From: Orobanche coerulescens
Taxonomy: Eukaryota; Streptophyta; Magnoliopsida; Lamiales; Orobanchaceae
Assembly: GCA_033398695.1 (NCBI GenBank)
Contig: CM065819.1
Span: 7,241,501 to 7,305,500 of the forward strand
DNA length: 64,000 nucleotides
Reading direction: 5' to 3'
Positions 45,581 to 57,480 of the stretch are shown piece by piece. Position 1 is the first letter of the stretch. The number at the start of each line of letters is the position of its first letter. A model generated the notes under the pieces. The model saw only the letters and a list, made by a program, of their open reading frames with translations. It was not told the origin of the DNA and searched no databases. Position numbers and translations under genes: made by a program.

Positions 45581-46835
45581 TTGATGGCCTGAAAAATTGA
45601 AGTAATTTAATGTTGACTTTTACAGAGACAATCAACAGCGGCATGCAGTCTCTCGTATTATTCATTGTGGAACCTTGCTATCCGCATTGCAGTGCACTGG
45701 TGGAGAAGTGAAGGGTAAAAATCTATCATCCTTGTCTTTCATAAAAACAATATTTTTTTCGATTTGCCATAATTTTAGATTAATGGACGTATATTTGTTT
45801 TTTCGATATCTTGCTAATTTAGATTAATTGACAAAAATTAAGAGTTAATTGCATTAATATTAAGTATTTGGAATAATTGGCAAAAAAAAAAATTAAAATT
45901 CACGGACTATATACCAAATCACATTAATATATTGTTCTACTTATATCTATTGATTAGTTATATTATGTTTGTATATGATATATTTACTCAGGATTTTGAT
46001 TAATAATGGATTTAAATTTATGGGTTTGGGCTTTGGATAATTATTTATATATCTAGGTTACAAATTTGTCCAGTTCTATTGATTTGCTTCTCTCGACACT
46101 TTGTCACTCAGTATTTCATTTGAGCAAATCAAATATCGGTGAATTGGAGCCAGCCGGTTTGATACACTTTATGGAGAGGATCAAGTTCTCCTGGTACTCA
46201 AAGAAAAGAATCTCAACTTTCTCTCTTGCTCGGACATAGCAGCACACTTTGGGTAAAATTCTCTCTATTAGACAATATAACGAGGTGTTAGACATCAAAT
46301 TGGCCATTCTCTTTCTAAAATATACTTTTTAATCATTTTTTAAAAGTTCTATAACTATTAGACTTAATACTAAAATATGATGCTTATGCCTTGCAGACTT
46401 GGTGAATTGTTCAATCTTTTTTAAAATAAAATTGGCACATTAAATGATTTTTAGGTCCCACAAATAATTTAATTAAATTCTTTAGAATGTGTTTTTCACC
46501 GAACATATTTTCTGATCCGAGAAATTGTATTTCTTGACCGAACATGAACAATTATTTTGAATTTAAAGACACTGTGATCTAGAAACACATTTTTTTTGGA
46601 TCTTAGAAATGTAGCGCGACGTCAACCAAAGTAAGAACAAAATAAGTAATCCAACCAAAAAATAATTAAAATACTTATATTTTAAGATAATGACTGGAAC
46701 CGTTATTTTATTATTTAATGGTAAAAACAAAAAAATATGACTACAACTCGAGCAATAACTTTTGTACTAGTCATTACTAATCATCACTTGTTGTGAGTAG
46801 TTAATAAATTATAAGTTTATAGTATAAGCTTCAAT
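45581..46835. other. AT-rich stretch without recognisable features
   Basis: Short frames only; no domain, no repeat boundary and no RNA gene seen. Confidence 0.5.
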
Positions 46836-47275
46836 ATATATGAATTGTAAAATGCACTCTTTCTCTTTTATTTCTTGGCATTGTATACATGGTACTTACA
46901 AGTTTGGAGTGTGTTCCCCTATTTATAATGATACACTTCCGTATACAACAAAATTGTTGAACATAATTTTTTTTTGGTCAGCTATGATTGCCAAATGTTT
47001 TGCCAGAATTTGTTTCTAACATCTAAAATGCTATTGAACACAATAGGCTTTTCGATCTTGTACACTATAACGTTTTATACTTACTTTTAAATTTTGCCAC
47101 TAAATGTTTAGGAAAACCTACAAACACATGTGCTCTTTTAATTTTGGTACACTTTACGCCCTCAAAAATAGCAACACGGGGTCGAAAGTCTTGACTTTCT
47201 CGAGTTCATTTCGAGCAGCGTCCTCTGACACGAATAATAAGCGAAAAACGCCTATGTCGTCAACCTCGCTTAACA
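46836..47275 (-). repeat. Dispersed repeat, copy 1 (LTR-like, includes the foldback left arm)
   Basis: Matches 52553-53002 closely, from ATATATATGAATTGTAAAA to CTCGCTTAACATGTGAC. On the minus strand ATTATAAATAGGGGAAC near 46910-46925 looks like a TATA box. This fits the LTR of an unidentified minus-strand retroelement, but ends, primer site and genes are not recognisable. Confidence 0.6.
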
Positions 47276-47869
47276 TGTGACCAAGTTATGACTTACCACT
47301 GCGCATAAAGGCAATATAAGTACTGTTTTGAAATATAGACTTGAGCATTATTATATTTGGTCAAACAAGATGGGCAAGAACAAAGAAAACGTAGACCAAC
47401 AAATTCTCAAAACATGTGAGGTGGTTGGCCAAAGTCTTGCCACAATTTTCAAGAGTTTGGTCAACCACCTCACACGTTTTGACAATTTGTTGGTCTACAT
47501 TTTCTTTGTTCTCGCCCATCTTGTCTGACTAAATATATTAATGGTCAAGTCCATATTTCATAACATTACATATAGTCTTTATGTGCAGTGGTAAGTCAGA
47601 ACTTGGTCACATGTTAGGCGAGGTTGATGACATATGCGTTTTTCGCTTGGTATTCGTGTCAGTGGAGTCTGCTCGAAATGAACTCGGGAAAGTCAAGACT
47701 TTCGACCCATTGCTATTTTGAGGGCGTAAGGTGTACCAAAATTAAAAGAGCACATGTATTTGTAGGTTTTCCGAAAAATTTAGTGGCAAAACTTAAAAGT
47801 AAGTATAAAACGTTACAGTGTACAAGATCGAGAAGCCCGTTGTGTTCAATATCATTTTAGATGTTTGAA
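47014..47869. repeat. Long inverted repeat (foldback): arms about 420 bp, loop 10 bp
   Basis: The left arm 47014-47439 pairs with 47450-47869 over almost the whole length at roughly 90% by eye. The loop is CCACAATTTT (47440-47449). Inner pairs include GTGAGGTGGTTG with CAACCACCTCAC, and outer pairs CATCTAAAATG with CATTTTAGATG. The left arm overlaps the dispersed repeat at 46836-47275, so the structure arose by inverted duplication of part of that repeat or is a foldback element. An RNA across it would form a very long hairpin. Confidence 0.9.
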
Positions 47870-48457
47870 ATGAAGTGAATGGTCTCCAAAATTGATGTAA
47901 AGGACGAAGCATGTAATTATCATTTAGAACAAGTTGGAAACATTAGGAGTGAGGATATAAGTTTGCATATTAATAATGCCACTGAATCCAATGATAAGAT
48001 GAAGGGTCAGATTGAAACTACTACTGAACATGGAAATGGGGATACAAAATGTTAATAAATTTTAGGTAGTATTATATATTTTTTTCAAAAAGAAAAATGC
48101 AATTATGTTTGAGATTATGTAATGGTCATGCATTAACTTTGACATTTTCGCGCAGGTCTCATATCTCAGTTGGAGAAGGTAGACCGAAGAAATATGATGT
48201 GGCATTTTGGATAAATGTTAACAATGCTTTAGGGATGCATGTATATATATATATATGTATATATCTCTTTTGAGTCATGGGCATGACATAATAAAAAGAA
48301 TGTTACTACTCTTGATGGTGAACTTTTTTATTCCTTTCTCTAAAGGTATATAACTTTTTTTTTTTTTAGAAAAAGTATTTCTTGTTGAAGGGAAAATAAC
48401 TGAGACAAAAAGTAGGATAAAAGGTGTTGTATTACCATTAATGATACCCCCATAGAT
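47870..48457 (+). other. Unassigned stretch before solo LTR D
   Basis: A short frame near 47880-48054 (VSKIDVKDEACNYHLEQ) looks coding-like but is not recognised. A TA run lies near 48242-48264. TAGAT at 48453-48457 is the target duplication of solo LTR D. Confidence 0.4.
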
Positions 48458-48762
48458 TGTAATATCCAGAATTTCTACTACTGTTGTTTGATATTATTTA
48501 TCCGAGTTATATTGTACAGCGTGGAATCTGTACAGTAGGGATAAAATAAATAAAGGACTGAGATATCAGTATCGGTATAATTGTCGTATCTGGTCGACAG
48601 TTACATTTGAGGATATTGTGTATAAGGATATCGTACTTTTGATATAGAGTATATCGTATAAGAATATTATTGGATTCAGTGTTTGTGTTCAGTGTGTCTC
48701 ATGTTCGTTTTTGGTACGTCAAGATGTCGGACAGAAATTGCGGAAAATGGCTAAGTGTAACA

Positions 48763-49275
48763 TTATTAGCGCACGCTAATAATCATGAGTAGCGCACGCT
48801 ATCGTGCAGGTTTAGCGCACGCTACGGACATAAGATAACGCACGCTAATGCAGTCCGATCGTAAGGAATCTACGCGTGGACCAGGCCACTTTCGGCGCAC
48901 GTTCTGATAAGTCAACGGATGTTGTAATGTAGTGTTAGCACACGCTAATGCATGTTGATTAGCGCACGCTAACTATATATCGGTCAACAGGGAATCTTGG
49001 CTTTATTGGTTGATTTCGGCTTGTGGGGTCACGAGCATCTTCGTGGTAGGTGTAGACTGTAGCAAGTCAACTTGTATTAGCGCACGCTAAGGTAAATGAC
49101 TTGCGTACGCTAAGCAGGATGTTTTACGTACGTTAATGCATGGGCATTACGTACGTAAGTTAGTTTACGAAGCAAGGCAGTAGCCTCTGGGCTTCGATAG
49201 CGCACGCTAACAAAGTCAGTTAGCGCACGCTAAGGCGGTAGCGCACGCTAAACATGAGATGTTAGCGCACGCTAA
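48763..49275 (+). promoter_or_regulatory. TTAGCGCACGCTAA palindrome array and TATA box of LTR D
   Basis: About a dozen copies, some degenerate (TAACGCACGCTAA, TTACGTACGTTAA), lead to TATAAAAG at 49286-49293. A smaller cluster of the motif lies downstream at 49981-50065, inside the predicted transcribed part. The last 260 bp before the TATA box are nearly identical to D2. Confidence 0.65.
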
Positions 49276-50857
49276 TAATGAATATTATAAAAGGGGACAG
49301 AAGGGTGCTGAGAAGCATTTCGTCCTTTTTCCTTCTTTCAGCCGAGAGAGAGAGTTGGGATATATTTGAGATTCCAAACACTAGATTAAGGTGAAGTTAA
49401 TCATCCATAACAACATTTGAAGTTTGAAATCATTGGTGATTCTTGGAAATGGATTAAACCTTGGAAATCAATCCATTCCTTCAAAAAGGTAATTACTCTT
49501 CACTTTGAGATTTCGTTTTGGATTGTATATGATGTTATTGAGCTGATGATTATCATATAAACAAGTTGATAAGTATGATTATGAGTTGGATTACCGGATT
49601 ATGATGATGATGTTATTGTTGATATGAAGATATTGATATGAATTGGATGGTTTCGAATGTGTTGTTTATCTCCAAAGAGATATGTTGGCTAATGTCTTCC
49701 TTCAATTCAGATCTTTGATGTTGTTGTTGTTGTTGTTGTTGGTTTCTTCATATGATGGTGAACATGGCATGATTATGAGTTCTTGGTGTTTAGGTTGTTG
49801 ATATTAAGGAAGATGAAATATGAATATATGACTTGAATTAAGAGTCGGATGATTACCTATATGTTAAAGGATATTGGATTTCGTCGTTTGATAGTTATGA
49901 ACATGGTTTTGGATCACTTGGTGTTCTTGATAATCGTCATATGTTGATCGGTATCCGAAATACATGCAATCATGCAAAGATTAGCGCACGCTAAGCTTAT
50001 CGCTTAACGCAGCTAACGCGAACAACTTAGCGCACACTACGTTAAGTGATTAACGTGCGCTAAGAAGGCGTAGTGCGATTTTCGTATTGTGATTCTAAAT
50101 TCGTGATCGTTTAATTTGGTTTGATCGGACTTGTGGTTAACCGAGATATTGTTGAGCCATGGGTTTGTGAATTGGTTTTATCGATTGTTGATTGTTGTCG
50201 AACTTGTTGTTTATCGATTAGAATAGGTTGAGATTATTGATCGGTGTTTATAACCGGATGTTGCGGTCGTGTTCGAGTATGTCCGTTGTGTTGCTTTTGA
50301 TCGGGGCTGAGGAACTCGTAGACAAAGGCAATGTGTTCGGTAGCAGCTTCGTGGTATCGGTATTGAGGCAAGTTATTACTTGCTCAGTTATAATATTTAA
50401 TGAATAGTTTCAGTTTCATTTCGTTTATAATGCATATAGCGATGATTATTATTGTGAACTCTGGGTATTCGGATCGCATATCGTTCTTTCGATTCTGGGA
50501 GATAAATCATAATGTATATGCTTATCTCAGTTATTGGTATGTTCGAGTATCAAGGTTACATTATGGTAAAGACGAGGATATGAGTATCTATAGTTTATTG
50601 TTCGTTTGGATCGCCGAGCATTGAGGATAATTGTCGGTGATGATTGGACATCGAGATTTCTCCCGAAGGACTCGGGGCAAGTATCTTATATCGATTCAAT
50701 TAGAGTTAGTGATTTGATCATGCGTATTATCATTCATGTTGTCGAACATGAGGTCGTCTTAATTGATTTGTCATATTGTCGTTCATGTTGCGTTGTTCAT
50801 GATGATGAACATATTGTTTTGCATATGTGTATGCATATTGTGTTGTTTATGTTGTGT

Positions 50858-51150
50858 TGATCCGATGGGATCGCGCGATCTATGCTGAGGGCGCTGGATC
50901 GGATGTCCACCTCGTGTTGGTCCGACGGATCATCTTGGGATCTATCTTTGAGGGCGCTGGATCATTGGACGGGTTTTTCCACCTCGTGTTGGTCCGACGG
51001 ATCATCTTGGGATCTATCCGAGGGCGCTGGATCGTTGGATTACCCAGTATTGTGTTATTGTTGTGCATATGTATATTGTTGGTTATCCACCTCGTGTTGA
51101 TCTTGTAGGATCATCTTGGGATCTATGCTGAGGGCGCTGGATCATGGGAT
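50858..51150 (+). repeat. Tandem module in LTR D
   Basis: Four units of about 75-95 bp contain TCCACCTCGTGTTGGTCCGA, then GGATCATCTTGGGATCTATC and GAGGGCGCTGGATC. The module of Element E (54951-55090, minus) reads nearly the same on its coding strand. Confidence 0.85.
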
Positions 51151-52129
51151 TTCCATTGAGTATACATAGTCGTTATTGTTTTTGAGCATATTGACGTTGT
51201 CATATGAGTATGCATTTGTAGGTCTTGTGTTAGGACCTTGTCCGTATTACATTGATCTGATCTCGGATTAGACTGATATGATTATCGTGGCACATCATAT
51301 CTCGAGGTATGTTCCGTATTTTCTTTGGTCTTTGTCTTTGATGGACGATCGGTTATCGTCTTGGGATTTGATGATATTATTCGATGGATCGTATTGGTCA
51401 GAAATGGTAGATTTCCGTATCGTGAGTTGGTTACGATAGTTTGAGGATCTTGAGTATTGTTCGAGGTACAATACAGATTTTATGTTTGAGTTTATTGGTT
51501 AATCGAGTACAAGATGTGAAATGTGAAAATGGTTATTCTGATGAGAATTACTTGAGTAAGTAAAGTTATGGCGGTAAGATTACATTGGTCGTATTCTTAT
51601 TCTGTATTCTCGTTGGTATGTATTATTGATGTGATGTGATTGATATCATTGTTGGATATTATGGCTGACCCCGTTGTGGGATTTCTTTTTAGGTTTTTGG
51701 AGTATCGAGCTTGTAGCGGTCGTGAAGAGATGAGCTTCCCGCAGGATACTGGCTAGGACATGTTGTGTGCATTGAGTTTCTTGATTGGTTCTTGTATTCC
51801 GCTGCTAGAATATCTTTTTGGTTGGTCTTTTTTCGCCGCGTGAGTATTTTGAATTGACCTTTTGGTATCTGGTAACTGAGGTTGCTTTGGAAGTCGTTTT
51901 CTAAACTTTTGAGTGTCGGCTGTTTGGCCTCGCGATTTCAAATGAGTTTTTACGACGGTTTTTTATAAATGGATTTTATAAGTCTTTGTGAATTTTTAAA
52001 GATAGTACCGTCGTTGGCCTCTTGGGCATTTGTAAATGTTTGCGAAAATTTCTTTTAGCCTTGTGGGTTCCATCTCGGGGCCCACGGCGCTGTAATATTT
52101 CCGGTTAAATCTGGGGGTGTTACATAGAT

Positions 52130-52552
52130 ATAGGGGGAGATTACATTGTAATAGTCCTAATCCTACCTTAACTAGAAAAGCCCATACCTTTTAGACTAAG
52201 GCACACAAATTATTATTACTTTAACACACCCCTTTGTGTCTAGTCGATTAGTGGATGTCATGTTGCCTCGTGAAAACCTCGTCAAGCAAAAACTGAGTAG
52301 GAAAAATGTCTTGATCATAGGGGAAAAAGTACAGCATCTAGACATATCAAGTTTGGGCTTCGCCCTTTGAGTCTATCCTTTCATAAGATCGTTACATAAA
52401 AATTATAGCTACTAAGGTAATCATTCCATTGATCTCTAAAATCGATACATGTGGTTACCTAGTTAAAAATATTTTCAAGTGATAAAGACCCAGTGGAAAA
52501 ATGATCTTTGGAAGAAAAAGAGTATAACGTGCGATGTGGATGTAAGACTTTC
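52130..52552 (+). other. Unassigned stretch, possible copia-related tail
   Basis: ATAGGGGGAGATTA at 52131 resembles a copia polypurine tract. GTTGCCTCGTGAAAACCTCG near 52262 is like sequence common near the 3' ends of plant copia elements. No protein domain is readable, so this remains a guess. Confidence 0.3.
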
Positions 52553-53002
52553 CCTCAAGTCAATATATATGAATTGTAAAAGGCACTCTCTCTCTTTTAT
52601 TTCTTGGTATTGTATATATATGGTACTTACAAGTTTGGAGTGTTCCCCTATTTATAGTAATACACCTCCGTATACAAAAATTGTTAAACATAATTTTCTT
52701 TGGTCAGCTATAATTGCCAAAAGACTTGCCAGAATTTGTTTCTAACATCTAAAACGCTATTGAACACGATAGACTTTTCGATCTTGTACACTAATGTTTT
52801 ATACTTTTAAGTTTTGCCACTAAATTTTTAGGAAAACCTATAAAAACATGTGCTCTTTTAATTTTGGTACACTTTACGCCCTCAAAAATAGCAACACGTG
52901 GGTCGAAAGTCTTGACTTTCTCGAGTTCATTTCGAGGAGCGCCCGCTGACACGAATACTAAGCGAAAAATGCCTATGTCATCAATCTCGCCTAAAATGTG
53001 AC
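52553..53002 (-). repeat. Dispersed repeat, copy 2
   Basis: Second copy of 46836-47275, without the inverted partner that forms the foldback. It ends at AAATGTGAC, where LTR D2 sequence begins. Confidence 0.7.
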
Positions 53003-54453
53003 ATCTGACCCCTAACGTACGTAACGACTTGCTGGGTTAGTTCCGGAAGGTGGGCGACAGGTAGGCCCATGTTGATTTTTATATTCAGTTAGCGCACGCT
53101 AACGCATGTTGGTTAACGCACGCTAACATCAGATCGCCAATAATGGAATCTTAGCTTTCGGGGGGTGGACCCGGCCATGTTCGATGCGTGTCCAGATAAG
53201 GTCAACGAGTGTTTGTCGTGTAGAGGTAGCGCACGCTAAAACCGTATGATTAGCGCACGCTAATTCCAGATCGGTCAAAGGAATCCCGGTAATCGCGGAT
53301 GCTTTCGGCATGTGGGGGCACGATACTGTAGCAAGTCAACTTCAGATAGCGCACGCTAAGGTCAAGGACTTGCGTATGCTAGGCATGATGTTTTACGTAC
53401 GTTAATGCATGGGCATTACGTACGTAAGCTAGTTTACGAAGCGAGGCAGTAGCCTCTGGGCTTCGATAGCGCACGCTAACAAAGTCAGTTAGCGCACGCT
53501 AAGGCGGTAGCGCACGCTAAACATGAAATGTTAGCGCACGCTAATAATGAATATTATAAAAGGGGACAGACGGGTATTGTGAGGCATTTCGTCCATTCTT
53601 CTTCCTTCAGTCGGGCGAGAGAGAGTTGGGAGTTATTTGGGATTCCCAAACACTGTATAATGATAATCTTTAACAGCATTAGATTGAGAGCTTTGATTCA
53701 AGCCTTGTTCTTCAAGTTGTTCATGATTCTTTGGATGGAGTTCTAGAGTTCTTCTTTTTGGTTCGTCTAAACAAGGTAATCTTCGTATTCCCTTGTTAAT
53801 AGTTCGTTTTTCTTGGATGATTACATGTGAGGAACATGTTGGATAATCATATAACGATGTTATATGGGATTTTATGGATTTTGATAAGAACTTCGAATGT
53901 TTCTTCATATTATTAAAGATGATGATTCGTTTACACCATTTTGAGATGGATTTCTGGATCATAATACAAGGTCGAATTCCAGATTGTGCATGTTATGATC
54001 CTTGTTACCGAGTTGGTCCGATTATTGATATGATTATTGTTCTAGGGTGATTAATCAATAGGTATAACTGTTGTGCTTCGTTGGAAGACCGTAGATTCGT
54101 TCCAGTCGGGGCTGAAGAGCTCGTAGACGAGGACGATGAGTTCGGTGTTGGTTTTATCATGTTGGAATCCAGGCAAGTGTTTACTTGTTCGGTTGTAATG
54201 TTTTGATGAGTAATTCGATTTACATTTCATAAGTATTTTATGTTGTATTGCATATTGACGAATGTTCAGTGGTGTTCTAAAAAGATTAGAATGCACGGTT
54301 GATGATTGTTGAGATACTTGGACAATCTTGGGAAGATTGTAGTATTCGGATATTATTGATGTCATTTTGGATATTCTTGGTCTGTGTATGCATTCCGGAA
54401 GGAAGTCCGGGTAGAGGTATGTTTTATGGTAATCGTACATAGAGGATATGTAC
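53003..54453 (+). repeat. LTR D2: truncated relative of LTR D, target of Element E
   Basis: About 53325-53590 is nearly identical to 49060-49320 in D: array, TATAAAAG at 53555-53562 and leader start. The sequence then diverges but keeps AAGGTAAT (53773) and CAGGCAAGT (54171). The U3 start is missing or unrecognised. The end at 54453 is the insertion point of Element E, and the rest of the LTR would lie beyond the window. Confidence 0.75.
53088..53543 (+). promoter_or_regulatory. TTAGCGCACGCTAA palindrome array of LTR D2
   Basis: About ten copies, including TTAACGCACGCTAA and TTACGTACGTAA variants, ending 12 bp before the TATA box at 53555. Confidence 0.65.
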
Positions 54454-56926
54454 TGTAACACCCCCTATATATTCGGGAATATTACAGCGCCGTAAATTCT
54501 TTACATAAGAATTTACAAGGCTGATTAAAAGAAAAGACAATAACAGATACTGCTTTATGAAATTACTGAAGTAAAAATACAACCGTCTGGTTGAAAATGA
54601 AATAGGAATATCCAATGAAGAGTTATTATTACATCACCAAAATCCAAATCATTATAACGGACAACGTACTCGAGTACTTAATGAAATAATCAACAAATAA
54701 CAGATAGTAAACCCGGCCAGAACATCACTTTGCACCCTCGTCGTCATGCATCTCCAGTGGTTGTTTCGCTCTTACGGATCCCGAACATGCACAAATGTTC
54801 ACCCCGAAGGGGTTAGCACAACGATGCTAGTACAAGTACAATAATCATACAACAGTGATATAATCAACAATTATATCATAACAAGTTTCTCCAACGAGAA
54901 TATCCACAACACATATCATAACATAACAGTTTCAACATACTGATGGTATTCCAACGATCCAGCGCACACAGCTATAGATTCCCATGATGATCCCGTCGGA
55001 CCAACACATGGTGGAACTACCTGTCCAACGATCCAGCGCACACAAACTATAGATTCCCATGATGATTCCTCGGATCAACACATGGTGGACATATATTCAC
55101 CACATATTTACATGATACAATCACCTCATAATTCTCATAATATAAACAATTCTAATTTAGAGTACTTGCCTCGGTTCGTTGACAAGAATAAACTTCCACG
55201 AATATCAAAATACTCGAAGGTCGTCCCTTCGATCAATCACGTGATAAGCTCGAACCTTAACAAAAGAAATAGCACATAATTCATTTCAGGCCGCATTTAA
55301 CGTCTAACAATTCAATAATTACGGTAGGAAGTCCTTAATACGAAATCATGCGATGATTAACGACGCTTCACGAATCATATGTAGCGTGCGTTAGTGCTAC
55401 TCGTTAGCGTCGCGATACACCTGCCTAGCGACGCTAACCCGGCGTTGTCGAGTGCCTCATCGATCACCCGTGACTCGGCGATGATTTAACGTCGCTAAGT
55501 CCAAAGCGTTGCGTCGCTAAACGTACTCGATAGCGCACGTTAAATCTCGTATATTAGCGCACGCTAATAATGCATGGTCGATACTTCAGCGATCAGCCAA
55601 TCGACTCGATCGATGATCTAGCGTCGTTACGTACCAAACGTAGCGCACGCTAACTAGTACTCGATAGCGCACGTTAAAGCGCATAACATAGCGTGCGCTA
55701 TCTTCGCATGGCGCTTTATCACGAGCAGAATCGTTTCTTGCCATGTTCAAACAATGAAATCCTTCGTGATAATTCAAGTTAATTCCATGAATACCAAGTA
55801 CATACTCTTATGAATGATATCCAGGAAGAAATCAATTTAAAGATCCAAATATACGTATAATCATCATGACAACAAAATCAATCTAGAATACAAATCTCAA
55901 GCAAAGTTGGTGATCTCCTTGATGTATTAGATGCTACTATCATTATACATATTCAGACTTCATCTTGAGGTGAACTAACAATTCCGACTTATACGAAAGA
56001 ATATTTCATAAGATGATTCTTCCTTTAAGTTCTTATAACATCTCTTCCAAATCATGATCACAAAGATAACATAAATCATACGGATTGTTAACTTCAGAAT
56101 ATTACTCTCATCATTTGAAGTACTAGGATCCCAACTTCAAGGTTCCAACAATAATATCGTATTTGTAGACATTCCAATCTTCTAAACATGATGTTGTTGA
56201 ATAATTCACTAATGAAATTCAATACCTCGATAATATGATCATCGTATCTATTGGAAAACCAAATCTAAGACTGGTGATAGGTTGGACATACCTTAGAATG
56301 CCGAAATCACTGAACCACGAGGTATAATCCGACTCCGTTTGGTTATGTGCCACTCCAAGGTGTTACTTCTCTTCAATGATCACTCACAAGTGATACTCAA
56401 TCATTCAATGATCACTAATATATGTTCTAAGTGTTTAGAAGGGATATACTTGCTCTGGACTCTCAAAGGTGAAGTATAGACGAAGGAAATGAAAGCCAAA
56501 GCGGTTCTTTGTCCCATTTATAATATTCTGCATTATTGACAAGTTAGCGCACGCTACTAAGCATCCCTTAGCGTGCGCTAATAATGGTTGACTTCAGAGT
56601 TTGTCCGGATGCGTCAGCGGGAATCTTATCCGGACCCATGTCCCGGCTGGCGCATGTGTTAGCTGTCCCGCTCAATAATTGAGTTCTTAGCGCACGCAAC
56701 CCCTACCTTCATAGCGTGCGCTAATAATGGCCCGATAGCGCGCGTTAAGATACATTCTTAGCGTGCGCTATCACAAGGTTTCTTGAGCAATTTTGCATGA
56801 TTCTATACTTATGCACAATTATATCAATGCACTAAATATCATATTCCAAAAAATCAAAATCACCAATCCGAAATAATACATGGTTGAATACAGATGAAAT
56901 ACACTGTAATAAATCCGGATATTACA
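54454..56926 (-). repeat. Element E 3' LTR
   Basis: 2473 bp from TGTAACACCCCC to CCGGATATTACA. On the minus strand it holds the palindrome array (56773-56545), TATA-like ATTATAAAT (56524-56516), CTAAGGTATGT (near 56290), a second palindrome cluster inside the transcribed part (55692-55380), GAGGCAAGTACTC (near 55165), the tandem module (55090-54951) and the C/G hairpin (54817-54802). Confidence 0.94.
56516..56773 (-). promoter_or_regulatory. Element E U3: palindrome array and TATA-like box
   Basis: Copies of TTAGCGCACGCTAA and its inverted form at 56545-56773 precede ATTATAAAT at 56516-56524 on the minus strand. The equivalent in the other LTR is at 63883-63950, cut by the window end. A second cluster lies downstream in the transcribed leader (55380-55692; 62718-63062 in the other LTR). 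Confidence 0.65.
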
Positions 56927-56961
56927 TACTCTCCTACTAAAAAGGAGTTTCGTCCCGAAAC

Positions 56962-57480
56962 TCAAGACGAAAATAACTCGGGATATCTAGACTTCATATC
57001 AGCTTCTGTTTCCCAAGTGGCTTCTTCCATTCCGTGACGTGACCACTGAACTTTGACCAAAACAATTGACTTGTTCCTCAGTTGCTTGACTCGACTCTCG
57101 AGTATCTTGACTGGTCTTTCTTCAAATGTCCCATCCTGCTCGACTTCGATCTTGCCGAAATCAATGATATGACTGGGATCTGGTATATATCTCCGTAACT
57201 GGGACACGTGGAACACGTTATGAACATGACACAATGACGGCGGCAATGCCAATCTGTATGCCAACTCCCCAACTCTCTCGAGGATTTCAAATGGTCCGAT
57301 ATATCTCGGACTCAGCTTTCCTTTCTTTCCGAAACGAAAGATTCCCCGAGTAGGAGAAACCTTCAAAAGTACGTGATCTCGATCAACTCCAATGGACGGC
57401 GCAGACGTCCCGCATAGGATTTCGCGACTGGGCGCTAATGCCTTTCACGAATCAAGGCTATCTTCTCTCGAGTCCGCTCG
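56962..57480 (-). pseudogene. Element E integrase C-terminus and chromodomain-like tail
   Basis: The frame 57366-56962 (134 codons) begins MKVSPTRGIFRFGKKGKLSP, the integrase C-terminal GPF/Y region (YIGPFEILERVGELAYRLALP, then VFHVSQLRRY). It ends with a chromodomain-like segment (VKVQWSRHGMEEATWETE, then SRYPELF). In chromoviruses this part is thought to bind marked histones and bias insertion to heterochromatin. The stop is inside the pre-polypurine inverted repeat (56945-56963). Upstream, at about 57370-57480, the frame is shifted. Confidence 0.88.

Larger units (their letters stand above)
48458..52124 (+). mobile_element. Solo LTR D (3.67 kb) of a gypsy family related to A and E
   Basis: It runs from TGTAATATCCAG to GGGGGTGTTACA with TAGAT on both sides (48453-48457 and 52125-52129). 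There is no second LTR, primer site or coding region, so the element was reduced by recombination between its LTRs. It has the palindrome array (48763-49275), TATA box (49286), AAGGTAAT (49486-49493), GAGGCAAGT (50364), a tandem module (50858-51150) and the conserved LTR end (52058-52124). Confidence 0.92.

Noticed and set aside
54951..55090. tRNA or other structured RNA gene
   Set aside because: The repeated, hairpin-like stretch is the LTR tandem module; no cloverleaf or pol III boxes can be drawn.
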